This document shows positions 1 to 9,500 of a DNA stretch of 64,000 nucleotides, piece after piece (position 1 is the stretch's first letter; every line of letters starts with the position of its first letter). The stretch covers positions 1,736,001 through 1,800,000 of the forward strand of contig OY970165.1 of NCBI GenBank assembly GCA_963706605.1. Direction: 5' to 3'. This DNA comes from VRUE01 sp963706605. GTDB taxonomy: Bacteria; Actinomycetota; Thermoleophilia; Solirubrobacterales; 70-9. The notes beneath the pieces are model-generated. The model made no database searches. It was not told where the DNA came from and worked only from the letters and a program-made list of their open reading frames with translations. A program made the position numbers and the translations under genes.

Positions 1-60
1 AGGGGCGCCACAGGGGAGGTACCGGCGCCACGACCCTTCATTTTCCAAGGAGAAGGATCT

Positions 61-774
61 GTGGCTCTTTCGACGCCTACGCATGAATTGCGACTCCCCA
101 GCGGCCGTCTCAATGGCTCTACCCGTGCAGCAGCAGCAACTAACCCTCAAGCTGAGCTTGATGATCACTACCTGGTCGCCCTCGCCAAGGAGGGGCGCAC
201 CGATGCCTACGACACGATCGTCCGCCGCTACCGCGGCTTCGTCCGTCTCAAGGCCTCTTCCTACTTCCTGCTTGGCGGGGAGAGCGACGATCTGATTCAG
301 GAAGGTCTGCTCGGCCTCTACAAGGCGATTCGCGATTACCGCAGCGACCGCGAGTCGAGCTTCCGCAGCTTCGCCGAGCTCTGCATCACGCGTCAGATCA
401 TCACCGCGGTCAAGACCGCAACCCGCAACAAGCACACGCCGCTCAACCAGTACGTCTCCTTCAGCCAGACGCCGGCCGCGGCCGGTGATTCGGACACGAC
501 CCTCGACGAGATCCTGCCGGGTCCGTCCGTCTCGGACCCGGTCAACCAGGTGATCGCGAGCGAAGAGCTGGAGAGTCTCGTCTCCTGCCTCTCGGGTACT
601 TCCGGCGTCCTTTCGGACCTGGAGAGCCGCGTCCTCTCCCTCTACCTCGACGGCCACTCCTACGAGGCGACGGCCGAGCGCCTCGAGTGCGACACGAAGA
701 CCGTCGACAACGCCCTGCAGCGCGTCAAGCGCAAGGTGGCAACGCATCTCGACTCGAGAGAGGTTCCAGCGTAG
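61..774 (+). CDS. RNA polymerase sigma factor, SigH/sigma-70 family
   Basis: A 237-residue sigma factor. Region 2 lies at about residues 36-110, with the usual run of aromatic and acidic residues and an EGLLGLYKAIRDY-type core. A helix-turn-helix of region 4 lies at about 182-228 (SYEATAERL, then TKTVDNALQRVKRK). The segment NKHTPLNQYVS closely resembles the sporulation SigH group of Firmicutes and its actinobacterial relatives, rather than short ECF factors. The GTG start at 61 is preceded by AAGGAGAAGG with good spacing. Its role would be to direct RNA polymerase to a set of promoters that cannot be identified here. No anti-sigma gene is adjacent. The gene ends in a strong hairpin shared with the convergent neighbour. 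Confidence 0.9.
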   Translation: MALSTPTHELRLPSGRLNGSTRAAAATNPQAELDDHYLVALAKEGRTDAYDTIVRRYRGFVRLKASSYFLLGGESDDLIQEGLLGLYKAIRDYRSDRESSFRSFAELCITRQIITAVKTATRNKHTPLNQYVSFSQTPAAAGDSDTTLDEILPGPSVSDPVNQVIASEELESLVSCLSGTSGVLSDLESRVLSLYLDGHSYEATAERLECDTKTVDNALQRVKRKVATHLDSREVPA

Positions 775-800
775 GAGCCCACCCCTACCGGGGTGGGCTC
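775..800. terminator. Perfect 11-bp hairpin between convergent genes
   Basis: GAGCCCACCCC (775-785) pairs perfectly with GGGGTGGGCTC (790-800) around a TACC loop. It directly follows the sigma-factor stop and overlaps the stop codon of the opposite-strand oxidoreductase gene. There is no T-run, so it may work as a bidirectional transcription block or mRNA 3' end stabiliser. Confidence 0.6.
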
Positions 801-1915
801 AGGGCATCGATCTCAACCGCGAGTCCGAGCGCGTCTAGGAAGGGAGCTGGATCGAACGCCTGCGCTGGCGCCAGGGCACCGCTGCGGTCGTAGGACGGAT
901 CCGCGCAGAGCAGGGCGCCATGCGCGAGGCTCGTCGCGGTGAGGCCGTAGACGTCACCGCCGCGGACGGTGCCGCGGCGTGTCCCGGTGGGACCCCGCGC
1001 CTCGCAGTTGATCGTGAAGCGCGCCGCCTTGCGCGCCTTCTCACTCGGAGCACCCGGCAGGCGCCGGACCAACGCTCCGGTCAACCCGCGCAACGGCGTG
1101 CGCATCGCCAGCCCCAGCAGCGGCGAAGCGGCGACGGCCAGCGGCATCAACCGCGCCGGGACCACCATCCCGTTGAGCAGAGTTCGGACCTGGGCGGTCT
1201 CGACATGCCGCGGCACCGTGATCTGCTCGCCGGCGGGGTAGCGCAGCATCCGCTGCTCGCCGATCGGCTCTGGAAAGCGCCAGCGGCCGCCACCGGCGCT
1301 GCGCGGCGCCGGCCACCAGTGTCCGTCCCGCCAGACCACGTCGCCACCCCGCATGATCTCCAGCCCCGAGAGGGCGGTCCCATGCGTGGGCGCGAAGTCG
1401 TGGACGCAGTAGGCGATCACGACCTCCTCCAGCGATCCCATCCCCTCAGCGGTGAGCGACGCGATCAGGTCACCCGGCAGGTAGTCGAACCCCATCCCGG
1501 AGACCAGCGCCGCTCCCTCTTTGGCCGCCTTCTCCCCATATCGATCAAAGACCATCCGCATGAACGACTGCTCACCGGTCGTGTCCAGGTAGTGCGTCCC
1601 GGTCTCCGCGGCAGCCGCAACCAGCGGCTCCCCGTGCAGCCCAAACGGCCCGGCGCAAGCCGCGACGACGGAGCAGGGCTCGAGCATCTCCCGCAACCCG
1701 GCGCCGTCATCCACCGAGACAGCGGCAAAAGCCACGCCTCCAAGCTCCTCGGAGAGCGCCTCCAGCTTCCCCCGATCCCGCCCGGCGATCAAGAAGTCAG
1801 CCCCAAGCCGCTTCAGCTCACGAGCGATCAACCCCCCGGTGAACCCGGTGGCCCCATAGACGGCAATCGGCCCGCTTTGCGCGGTGGCAGCTGCAATCGA
1901 TCGGGTCTCGGTCAT
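785..1915 (-). CDS. Saccharopine dehydrogenase-like NAD(P)-dependent oxidoreductase
   Basis: A 376-residue protein with an N-terminal Rossmann fold: GATGFTGG at residues 21-28 is the dinucleotide-binding loop, followed by AGRDRGKL, a typical second strand of the saccharopine dehydrogenase / trans-acting enoyl reductase family. No lysine-pathway gene is adjacent, so true saccharopine dehydrogenase activity is unlikely. Mycobacterial relatives act as enoyl reductases on lipid intermediates or are uncharacterised. The frame stays open upstream to 2161, but the ATG at 1915 gives the family-like N-terminus, and the longer form would run over the divergent gene at 1938. The gene is convergent with the sigma factor. 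Confidence 0.82.
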   Translation of the reverse strand: MTETRSIAAATAQSGPIAVYGATGFTGGLIARELKRLGADFLIAGRDRGKLEALSEELGGVAFAAVSVDDGAGLREMLEPCSVVAACAGPFGLHGEPLVAAAAETGTHYLDTTGEQSFMRMVFDRYGEKAAKEGAALVSGMGFDYLPGDLIASLTAEGMGSLEEVVIAYCVHDFAPTHGTALSGLEIMRGGDVVWRDGHWWPAPRSAGGGRWRFPEPIGEQRMLRYPAGEQITVPRHVETAQVRTLLNGMVVPARLMPLAVAASPLLGLAMRTPLRGLTGALVRRLPGAPSEKARKAARFTINCEARGPTGTRRGTVRGGDVYGLTATSLAHGALLCADPSYDRSGALAPAQAFDPAPFLDALGLAVEIDALSPPR

Positions 1916-1937
1916 CGGCTCCGGGTAGGTTAAGCGG

Positions 1938-2216
1938 ATGGCGGCACTGTGGGAGCGCGTCCTCGTCAGGTTGGATGATCGTCTTTCGCTTTCGGTCGAG
2001 CAGATCGACAAGGCGCTGTCGTTCAGCCCGGTGAGCGGCAGCCTGACTCCACCCGGCGCGGAGGCGGTCCGGGAGGCGTTGGCGGCATTGGAGCGCATGG
2101 GTTTCGCGACGGAAGGCCCGGACGGCTGGGTGCTGACGCCATCGGGCATGGGCGAATACAACCGCCGCGACGATGCCTTCGAGAACTCCGGTCGCCGCGG
2201 GGACTACGGGTTCTAG
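1938..2216 (+). CDS. Small protein of unknown function, winged-helix-like C-terminus
   Basis: A 92-residue protein that I do not recognise. It is divergent from the oxidoreductase, whose start is only 22 bp away, and its stop overlaps the stop of the convergent GNAT gene by three bases. The second half (REALAALERMGFA, then GWVLTPSGMGEY) looks like the recognition helix and wing of a small winged-helix domain with a hydrophobic hairpin. It has the high-GC codon use of its neighbours, which supports real coding. It might regulate the divergent gene; that is inference from position only. Confidence 0.6.
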   Translation: MAALWERVLVRLDDRLSLSVEQIDKALSFSPVSGSLTPPGAEAVREALAALERMGFATEGPDGWVLTPSGMGEYNRRDDAFENSGRRGDYGF

Positions 2217-3211
2217 CGGCCCTGCATCTGGAGGTCGCCGAGCACGTAGTCGAGCAATTCGCGGCCGTGGTCCGAGGCAACTGCGATGTCGTCGGGGGCT
2301 ATGCGGGCTCGGTGGAGGGACTGCATGCGGAGGACGTCGCCGTCGGTGCGGTTGTTGGGGAAGATGCCGGCGTAGGAGACGCCCAGGCGCTCCAGGTGGT
2401 CGGCGAGGAGGGCGGTCGCCGGGTTCTCCAGCGGCAGGTCGAGGTAGACCGCGTCCAGGCACCTGCGGTGGAAGAGGTGGTGGCGCTCGGCGGCCACCGC
2501 CGTCTCCAGGTTGGCACCCGGCTCGTGGGCGGTGATCAGGGCCAGGTTGTGATCCTCGTCGACCTCAACATGGAGGCCGGTTCGCTCGGGCAGGGTCACT
2601 TCAGCCGGTGGGTCGGCGAGCGTCCCGCGCAGCTCGCACAGCTCCAGGGTGCGGCCGATGATCTCGCGGTGGCGCTCGGGCGCGTAGACCTCGCGCTCGT
2701 GGCCGTCGTTCAGCTTCGTGTAGAACAGCGCCGCCGACTGGCGCCGGGGTCTCTGTGCCGCGGCTGCGTCGTTGGAGACCGAGGCCGGGATCCAGCCGAG
2801 CAGGAAGCCGGTCTCGTGGGCGCCCAGCTCGAGGTTGGCGCGCTGGCTGTAGGGGTGGGCTGCGGTCGCCTCGCTGTACATCCCCGCCAGACCGCGCTCG
2901 GTCGCCCAATCCATCAGGTGGCGCTTGGTGCGGGTGAAGAGATGCTGGCCGCGCGCCGCCGGCATCGTCACCGCCTGGCCCGAATGGCCGACCGCGTCGC
3001 CGGCCGCCGCCAGGCTCATCCCCTCGTGGCAGAGCAGCTCGCCCGCGGCCGACTCGGCCACCCACGAGACGTAGGTCCCCGCTGCAAGTCGGGCCGAGAC
3101 CTCGGCCGGGTCGTAGACCCAGCGGACGTCGTAGGTCTCTCCGTAAGCAGCCCGGATCGCCTCGCTGAGGACGTTTCCCTCGTCCGGATCGAGATACCTG
3201 AAAGTAACCAT
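2213..3211 (-). CDS. GNAT-fold acetyltransferase-like protein
   Basis: A 332-residue protein. The first 150 residues have the layout of a GNAT N-acetyltransferase: an N-terminal strand VTFRYL, a central VTMPAARGQHLFTRTKRHL segment resembling the acetyl-CoA-binding V-x-P-x-x-R-G-x-G region, and HPYSQRANLELGA, which resembles the C-terminal GNAT helix. The C-terminal 150 residues form a second domain of unclear identity, perhaps a second degenerate GNAT fold. The substrate is unknown. ATG at 3211 is chosen; an in-frame GTG at 3235 would add eight residues and has only a closely spaced purine run upstream. Confidence 0.65.
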   Translation of the reverse strand: MVTFRYLDPDEGNVLSEAIRAAYGETYDVRWVYDPAEVSARLAAGTYVSWVAESAAGELLCHEGMSLAAAGDAVGHSGQAVTMPAARGQHLFTRTKRHLMDWATERGLAGMYSEATAAHPYSQRANLELGAHETGFLLGWIPASVSNDAAAAQRPRRQSAALFYTKLNDGHEREVYAPERHREIIGRTLELCELRGTLADPPAEVTLPERTGLHVEVDEDHNLALITAHEPGANLETAVAAERHHLFHRRCLDAVYLDLPLENPATALLADHLERLGVSYAGIFPNNRTDGDVLRMQSLHRARIAPDDIAVASDHGRELLDYVLGDLQMQGR

Positions 3212-3256
3212 GCTGGTTCCCACGCCGTCACCCACCCCCTCTATATTCGGTTACAC

Positions 3257-3329
3257 GCCCGCCTAGCTCAATTGGCAGAGCGCTTCCCTTGTAAGGAAGG
3301 GGTTCCCGGTTCAAGTCCGGGGGCGGGCT
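3257..3329 (+). tRNA. tRNA-Thr (anticodon TGT)
   Basis: A complete cloverleaf of 73 nt. The acceptor stem GCCCGCC (3257-3263) pairs with GGCGGGC (3322-3328). The D-arm contains TAGCTCAATTGGCAGAG. The anticodon stem is CTTCC/GGAAG with loop CTTGTAA and anticodon TGT at 3290-3292. The T-arm is CCCGG-TTCAAGT-CCGGG. CCA is not encoded. A hairpin with a T-run follows at once. Confidence 0.97.
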
Positions 3330-3339
3330 TCGGCGAAAG

Positions 3340-3360
3340 CCCTGCTTAGGCAGGGTTTTT
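3340..3360 (+). terminator. Rho-independent terminator after tRNA-Thr
   Basis: CCCTGC (3340-3345) and GCAGGG (3350-3355) form a perfect stem with a TTAG loop, followed by TTTTT. AAAG before the stem can extend the pairing. It sits about ten bases after the tRNA 3' end. Confidence 0.9.
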
Positions 3361-3532
3361 CGCGTCTTGAGGGCTGCGATATTGCTGTCGAGGGCCAAAA
3401 TGGTTGCGTTTTGGTAGCAGAACGGCCAGCAGGACCTCTCTATTGCTTCCTCTCCAGCACCCCTGCCAGTTCGGCACGGACGACTAACGACCTCCGTCGC
3501 GTGCTTTGGCTGGGCTTATGATCTTTTTCCTT

Positions 3533-3778
3533 ATGGCAAACCGGACCGCCAACACGGACGACCCCGGTACGGGCGGCAACCTTGGGACAAACCTCAGACG
3601 TGTGCGGGAGCGGCGCGAATTGACGCAGGAGGCGCTCGCGGCCCGCAGCGGTGTTCACGCGACGGAGGTCAGCAGAATGGAGGCTGGCATGCGCGACCCG
3701 CGGGTCTCGACGCTTGAACGGCTGGCTGTAGCGTTAGAAGTCTCGCCTGGGGAACTGCTCCGCAAACCTCGCTCCTGA
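3533..3778 (+). CDS. XRE-family helix-turn-helix regulator
   Basis: An 81-residue protein that is almost entirely one Cro/C1-type helix-turn-helix domain: LGTNLRRVRERRELTQEAL, then a turn and VSRMEAGMRDP, then LERLAVALEVSPGEL. A short acidic N-terminal tail precedes it. The start is uncertain: ATG at 3533 is chosen, but ATG at 3518 and TTG at 3506 are in frame and none has a clear ribosome binding site. It stands alone between the tRNA and the opposite-strand regulator pair. Such orphan XRE genes are common in accessory DNA. Confidence 0.8.
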   Translation: MANRTANTDDPGTGGNLGTNLRRVRERRELTQEALAARSGVHATEVSRMEAGMRDPRVSTLERLAVALEVSPGELLRKPRS

Positions 3779-3783
3779 TCGGC

Positions 3784-4056
3784 CTATCCAGCAAGTAAGG
3801 CGAAGGCGCGAAGGGCCGCCTCTGTCGGCTCCACGATCTCGTCGTCCCGATCACGGAACAGGCCGAACTCTCGGAGGTTGCGGATTGCCTGGGCGGCTGT
3901 CTCGACCTCCCTGCTGTCGCTCGCATCGCTGATGATCTTCAGTGAAAGCTCTCTGGCCGTCAGGTGCTGGGGGTGCAGTTCTGCGGCCACTTCTAAAATC
4001 GCGCATTCGACAATCGCAAGGTTGTATTGGGGTGGGGTGCCGCTATCGCCCGTCAA
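3784..4056 (-). CDS. Small winged-helix-like partner protein (paralogue of the 34389-34628 product)
   Basis: A 90-residue protein of unknown function. It is clearly homologous to the 79-residue protein at 34389-34628: both share a core V-x-E-C/R-(A/G)-x-L-E-V, ELHPxHLT, (S/E)L-x-x-K, AIRxL, GL(F/L)R, and the end EPTxAAL-x-AFALL-x-G. The pattern reads as a compact winged-helix fold. It follows the ArsR-like gene 4059-4445 with two bases between stop and start, so translation is probably coupled. The start is TTG at 4056; no ATG or GTG lies near. In both loci the small gene sits directly behind an ArsR-like regulator, which suggests that the pair works together. Confidence 0.72.
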   Translation of the reverse strand: MTGDSGTPPQYNLAIVECAILEVAAELHPQHLTARELSLKIISDASDSREVETAAQAIRNLREFGLFRDRDDEIVEPTEAALRAFALLAG

Positions 4057-4058
4057 GG

Positions 4059-4445
4059 CTAGGCCGCCGAACTGGTCTCGTCGTCCTGCTCAAGGAAAAC
4101 CGTAACTGCCGCTTGGTCCTTGATCCGAGAGACATAGAGGCCATCGATCTCCTCATCGACAGCGACTAGGGCAACTAGACCTCGACGACGGAGAACCTGC
4201 ATGTGATGGCAGGCCCTGGAAAGCGCATGGTCCAACTTCTCAGCAATTTCTCGCGTACTGAGCGGGGTCTCAGACGCATGCAATAGCCGCATGATTTCGC
4301 GTCTCACTCTGTGATCGAGAGCGCGTACTAGGTCATCGTCCTCCCTTTGCCTAGCACCTGATCTTTTCGCTGATGAGCCCCCCGCACTACCCCGATGAGC
4401 GTGGCCTGTCTGCCCCCTTCTCGTGCCCTTGTCTGCGCTCCCCAT
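4059..4445 (-). CDS. ArsR-like winged-helix transcriptional regulator
   Basis: A 128-residue protein. The N-terminal 35 residues are basic and probably disordered. Residues about 38-100 form an ArsR-type winged helix: ALDHRVRREIMRLL, then TPLSTREIAEKLDHALSRACHHMQVLRRRGLV. The rest is short and acidic. There is no metal-binding cysteine cluster in the recognition helix, so a metal sensor is unlikely. The ATG at 4445 has GAGGAGG upstream on the minus strand. It forms a pair with the small winged-helix-like gene behind it, and it is divergent from the double regulator that begins at 4740. Confidence 0.82.
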   Translation of the reverse strand: MGSADKGTRRGQTGHAHRGSAGGSSAKRSGARQREDDDLVRALDHRVRREIMRLLHASETPLSTREIAEKLDHALSRACHHMQVLRRRGLVALVAVDEEIDGLYVSRIKDQAAVTVFLEQDDETSSAA

Positions 4446-4739
4446 TCAAAGCCTCCTCATCGCGATAAAAGAGCTTCATTAAGCAAACGAGGGGGCAATA
4501 TAGGAAAATTGAGTGAGCTATTCACTTAGACTTAGGCCACCAAAAATCCCCTGGGGCTGGGGACGAATTTGCCCCGGAGGGACCGGGACTTTCTCCGGGC
4601 CGCTCCGGGGCATTTCATCAGCCGGACTTATTGATCAAGAGGACCGGCAGGGTCGTCTGCGTCGTTGCGAGCTTCATTTGTCACCTCCCCCGCTGCGTGC
4701 TTGAGCATCGCTCAAGATTGTCTGATCATTTCATCATGG
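4446..4739. other. Divergent intergenic region, AT-richer
   Basis: A 294-bp stretch between two divergent regulator genes. It contains the minus-strand ribosome binding site of the ArsR-like gene, an ATCGCGAT palindrome near 4460, a GC-rich stretch with CCCCGGAG/CTCCGGGG-type inverted repeats near 4570-4615, and the 17-bp palindrome at 4700-4716. No credible gene was seen; short frames here lack coding character. Confidence 0.5.
4700..4716. promoter_or_regulatory. Palindrome, candidate operator of the double regulator
   Basis: CTTGAGC-ATC-GCTCAAG is a perfect inverted repeat with a 3-base spacer, 23 bp before the ATG at 4740. Its right half and the following bases (GCTCAAGATT) recur upstream of the related regulator at 33693. 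Autoregulation by one of these winged-helix proteins is a reasonable guess. Confidence 0.45.
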
Positions 4740-6092
4740 ATGACCCATAATGGGACGCTGCCGGTTCCGCTTAGGAAACCCACTAAACTCCTGGCGCTTC
4801 AATCGATAGAGAGCACTTGGAGAGATTGCGTGGAGAGGCAAGGGGTCGATGATCTTGAGGCGCAGGCCACAAAGTTGGCGCGGCTTGCCGTGGTCTACGC
4901 AGACGAGCTGCGCATGAAGATCGTCACCGAGGCATACATGCGGGAAATAAGCCCGAAGCTGTTCCACGAAGAATTCGGTGGAGGATCGGTGCCAAGGGTC
5001 GCTCAGCACTTCGACAAGCTTGCTGAGGCCGACTGGCTGACCTTGGTGAGGACAGAGACCGGAGGAGCACGCCGTGGAGCAGTCGAGCACTTTTACTCCG
5101 CGAGCGAGCTGGTTATTTTCGAGGATGAGACCTGGGCCGCCCTACCGGCGTCAATGAGAGCCTCCTTTAGCTGGATCACCTTTGAGCAGCTGACCGAGCG
5201 TGTCAGCGCAGCAATCGTCGCTGGAACTTTCGACGCATGCTCTGACCGTCACCTGAGTTGGACCCCTGTCCTCCTCGACCAGGTTGGCTGGGAGCGTCTT
5301 ATCGCCGCCGCCGATGCGGTGTTCAGAACCGTGCTTGAAGAGCAGGCTCGCGCCAGCCGGCGTCTGGCCAGGGGCGGAAGGTCTGATGTGGCGACTGTTG
5401 CCTTGGCCGTATTCGAGTCACCGATGTGGCTCCAGCATGAAAATGACTGGCGAAGTCGCCCCTACGCGTCAGGGCAGGAGATCGAGGCCGCTGCGACGAT
5501 CGACAGGACGTCATTCTTCCCAATGCTCGCCAGGGTGTGCGCCAACCCACTGGATTTGCAGATAGTGGGGGAGCTAAATCGCCGTGAATTGAGCCCAAAA
5601 GGGCTTCACGCCTTGATGGATGACCTCACGCTGCCTGGGTCTGACCGCCGTCTGCGGAAGCTCGCCAGGCAGGGCTGGGCGACGGAAGTCCGGCGAGAGA
5701 CCGGGGGGGCACGCCGTGGGGCAGTCGAGCACTTCTATCGAGCAGTTGGACCGGCGCTCATTGATAGCGAGAGTTGGGCGGACATACCGGACGCGATCAA
5801 GGTCACAATTACGTCGAGAACGTTTGAACAGCTTCGCGAGAAAGTGAAAGAAGCTGTAGATGTTGGCACGTTCGATGCTCGCACTGACCGGCATCTCACC
5901 TGGTCTCTGCTTCGCCTCGATCGGATCGGCTGGGAAATGGTGGTCGACGTGGTCGATACTTTTTTTGAAGCCCTTTTTGATGAGGAGAAAAGCGCCAAAC
6001 AGCGCATCAGGGAGTCCGGCGAGAAGGCAATCCTGACGACCATTGGTCTGGCTGCATTCAAATCGCCGAAGGATTCGGTCAAGGTCCCGTAG
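4740..6092 (+). CDS. Tandem-duplicated ArsR-like regulator with RGAVEHFY domain
   Basis: A 450-residue protein built from two copies of the same roughly 200-residue unit. Each has a winged-helix part, then the motif GGARRGAVEHFY, a P-x-x-x-(R/K) helix, F-E-Q-L, G-T-F-D-A, D-R-H-L-(S/T)-W and a C-terminal helical part ending in a F-(E/K)-S-P motif. Copy one spans about residues 20-240 and copy two about 255-450. The single-unit relative is the 229-residue protein at 33693-34382. The two copies are nearly identical in DNA around the central motif. The ligand and DNA targets are unknown. ATG at 4740 is preferred over a TTG at 4665, because the longer N-terminus overlaps the palindrome and lacks family character. 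Confidence 0.78.
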   Translation: MTHNGTLPVPLRKPTKLLALQSIESTWRDCVERQGVDDLEAQATKLARLAVVYADELRMKIVTEAYMREISPKLFHEEFGGGSVPRVAQHFDKLAEADWLTLVRTETGGARRGAVEHFYSASELVIFEDETWAALPASMRASFSWITFEQLTERVSAAIVAGTFDACSDRHLSWTPVLLDQVGWERLIAAADAVFRTVLEEQARASRRLARGGRSDVATVALAVFESPMWLQHENDWRSRPYASGQEIEAAATIDRTSFFPMLARVCANPLDLQIVGELNRRELSPKGLHALMDDLTLPGSDRRLRKLARQGWATEVRRETGGARRGAVEHFYRAVGPALIDSESWADIPDAIKVTITSRTFEQLREKVKEAVDVGTFDARTDRHLTWSLLRLDRIGWEMVVDVVDTFFEALFDEEKSAKQRIRESGEKAILTTIGLAAFKSPKDSVKVP

Positions 6093-6527
6093 CGTAGCGA
6101 GGGGTGGTTTCGGTTCGCGCGAGGGATGTGAAAACGACGCACCAAAAGCATAGGATTCTTGCTATGGCTGGGACCGCGTGGTTTCACCCCGGGGGTCGCC
6201 TCCCATGATCGCCGGGAAGCCTCCCAGCCTCCCAAACAAAGAACGAGGGGCGGGTTGCATCTACTGGGGCTGCCCGCCCCTCATTGTTTGCGAGATCGGT
6301 CGGTGGCTAGGGCGTTTTCCATCGGACAGGTTTCCGATCGGGACTTCTAACTGACACGCTGGAAGAAATTCCACTAGTGGTTCCATGGGAAGTATTTTCT
6401 TCAAAAAGTAGGTAGGAGTACGAGGTACTGACAGGTTGACTTCTGGATATCTTCAGATACCTTCGCCGTCGATAACTGAAGAAGTCCTTGCCGTGGGAGG
6501 GGTTGGGAACAGACAGGGGAGACTCAA
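6093..6527. other. 435-bp intergenic region without a clear gene
   Basis: It contains a pyrimidine-rich patch with repeated CCTCCCA words near 6205-6235, a long hairpin at 6245-6282, and an AT-richer leader before the giant gene. TTGACT occurs at 6436-6441, but no good -10 box lies at the right distance. The ribosome binding site AGGGGAGA lies just before 6528. Short frames in this stretch look non-coding. Confidence 0.5.
6245..6282. terminator. GC-rich hairpin, probable terminator
   Basis: GAGGGGCGGG (6245-6254) pairs with CCCGCCCCTC (6273-6282). The stem extends imperfectly outward through CAAA/TTTG. It lies 150 bp after the double-regulator gene and would end its transcript, although the T-run after it is weak. 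Confidence 0.5.
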
Positions 6528-9500
6528 ATGGCAGGGAGTTCGTGCAGTGATGTCGTTAATCAAGGCAGTGGAGCGACGAAGCCCCGTCACCAGCCCATCG
6601 TTGCCATTACGGCCCTCAGCTTGTTTCTCTTCGTGGTTTTCCTCGGCGCCACGTCCGCTTCTGCCGAGGAGTCAGGAGACGCAAGCCTCCCTTCCTCTCA
6701 GGACGTCATTCAGGCGATCGGATCCGAAAGCTCCCAGTCGATTGGCACTCAGCTGACCGACCCCGGTGCCGCGGAAAGCCTGCCGCGCCAAGATCTCGAT
6801 CGCGACGAAGCCCTCGAACTGCTGCAAGGGGTCTTTGAAGCGCAGCTACAGGCCCCGGCAGGCATCTTTGACGAACTCGAGGTCCAAAAGTTCCTCGCGC
6901 CCAATGTCGCGCTGATCGCGGGGGAAGAGCCACCATCTCCTGCGCTCCCAGCCCAGCAACCCGAAGCGCCGCCTTTTGAAGGCGAAGAATCAGGTGGCAT
7001 CCCCTCCATCTCCGGCGAAGGGCAGGGTCGGATCGAGAACACGACGCTCTTGGATTCCTCAGTTCCGCTCGGCACCGAAGCACCCTCGGGGAAACCCGAA
7101 GCCGTCGACCTCAGCCTCGAACACGCCGAAGGAGAGCTTCAGCCTTCCAACCCCCTGGTCGAAGTCGTCATTCCCCAGGAACTTGGCGAAGGGATCGAAC
7201 TTCCCGGTCCGGGCGTAAAGATCGAGCTTGCCGGCGCGCCGGAGGATCGCAACTCCTCGATGGTCGACCAGAGCATTGGGTTCCTACCCAACGTCGCCAC
7301 CGACACCGACCTCGCCGTGGCCCCGACGCCGACCGGCGTCGAGACGCTGACCCAACTGCGAAGCGCGGCCTCGCCCCACTCGCAGACCTTCAACCTCGAT
7401 CTTCCCGCCGGGGCTACGCTGAGAGCGACCGAAGACGGCGGCGCAGCTGTCACGGCCGGAGAAGAAACGCTCCTCAGTGTGAGCCCGCCGACTGCGATCG
7501 ATGCCACTGGCGCGACCGTTCCGGTCCACCTCGACATCTCCGGCAAATCGCTGAGCTTGACGGTCTCCCCCGATGGGTCGACCCAATTTCCCGTGCTCTT
7601 GGATCCGCTTTTTCAGACCTACGAATGGATGGCGAAAAAAACGACGGGCGGAATCTGTAGCAGCAGTCTTGGAGCGGACCCTACGCCCTACAGCTGCAAC
7701 TACCGGGAAGAGTGGGCCTACGAACACGTAGAGCATAGCTTCCCTCCTCACATTGCACTCTACGAACACTACGAGGGACTGGGCTACTTTCCCCTCCCCG
7801 AAAAAGCAGCCGGTATCTACATCGAAACGAACCAAAACCTAACGGCTGGTGACCTCGGCGCCATGTTTTATGCCGTGCCACGGTATTTCACTGATCCGGA
7901 AAAATACAAAGACTCACAGGGTCAGGGAGAACGGCCGACGAGCTATATCTCCCATATGACCCTCTGGAATCTGCTTTGGCACGCCCACAGCAGCCATTTG
8001 AGTCCGTATCTCATCGCTGGGATCTGGGATCCGATCAAACCCGGGTGGGTCAGCTTCTACGCGCACGAAGGCCTGGAGGGGCACAGCGTGGAAGACATGA
8101 GCTTCCACTACGAGTTCGCGAACGGACGGGAACATGAAGCGGACACGCATGCCCAGGCCGGCTATGTAAGCGTTCACGCTACCGAAACCCAGCCGAATCA
8201 AAATACGGATGTTTATGTCGGCTCTGCCTCGGTCGAACTCGCCGATAACGACGTGCCCGCGCTCGTCGCCCCCTCGGGACCGGCGCAGTGGGCCAACCAG
8301 ACCGCCCAGCCCATCCCCTTTACGGCCGGTGACCCGGGTCTAGGGGTGTTCTCGCTGACGGCCAGCGACGAAACAGCCAAAGGGGTGCAGCACACCTGGA
8401 AAACCCCGTATGGCTGCATCGGAGTCGGAGATGCTGCCTGCCCACGCACCTGGAGTTCAACTGAAGCAGGACACCCGGCGCTGAAATACGAACCCTCCGT
8501 CATGCCGCAGGGGATCGACTACATAGGGGTCACCGCTGAAGATCCGCTCGGCAACAAATCTGCACCGACGGAAGTCCCGATCAAGGTCGATCACACGACG
8601 CCGAGGCTAGCCATCTCGGGATCGCTGACCGAACAGGCGACCCTCGGTTCTGGCAAGCCCCAGTATTCGCTCAGATACGACGCCGCCGACGGAGGCCTGG
8701 AAGCGCCGTCCTTCTCCTCCTCCTTTGGCACCGCGGGCACCGGCAACGGCCAGTTCACTCACCCGGGAGATGTCGCCGTTGACCGCAGCGGCAACATCTG
8801 GGCCGTCGATACAGGCAACAACCGGGTCGAGAAGTTCAACGCGAACGGGGAATACCTCACGGCATTCGGCAGCATGGGCTCGGGCAACGGACAGCTGAAA
8901 CACCCGACCGCGCTGGCGATCGACGCCAAAGGCAACATCTGGGTCGCGGATGCCGGCAACAGTCGTGTCCAGAAGTTCAACGAAAAAGGCGAATACATCT
9001 CCCAGCTTGGCTCCTACGGCACGGGCAACGGGCAGCTCAACGGTGCCGAAGGCATCGCGATCGACGCCAAAGGCAACATCTGGGTCGCCGACACCTACAA
9101 CGGCCGCGTGCAGAAGTTCAACGAAAAAGGCGAATTCCTCAAAGTCGTCAGCTCGAAAGGCTCAGGCACCGGCCAGCTCGGCGAACCGATCAGCATCGAC
9201 ATCGGACTTGGCGGCAAGGTCTGGGTCGCCGATTGGCAAAACAACAGGGTCGCCGCATTCAACGAAGCTGGCGAATTCGTGCGCCAGTTCGGCACCCAAG
9301 GTGCCGGCAACGGCCAGTTCAATCGTCCCGACGCGATCGACGTCGACAGCAAGGGAGACGTCTGGGTCGTTGACCAGGGAAACGGCCGCGTTCAAGTCTT
9401 CACCGAAAATGGGGAATACGCGACCCAGTTCGGCAGCTCCGGATCGGGATCGGGACAGTTCTCCTTCAGCTTCCCGACGGGCATCGCGACCGACTCCAAG

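Noticed and set aside
2267..3349. Plus-strand 360-codon frame over the GNAT gene and the tRNA
   Set aside because: It runs through a perfect tRNA cloverleaf, so it cannot be a real protein gene there; it is an antisense shadow.
4513..4704. Short plus-strand frame before the double regulator
   Set aside because: No ribosome binding site, no family likeness, and it covers palindromes and the probable promoter region.
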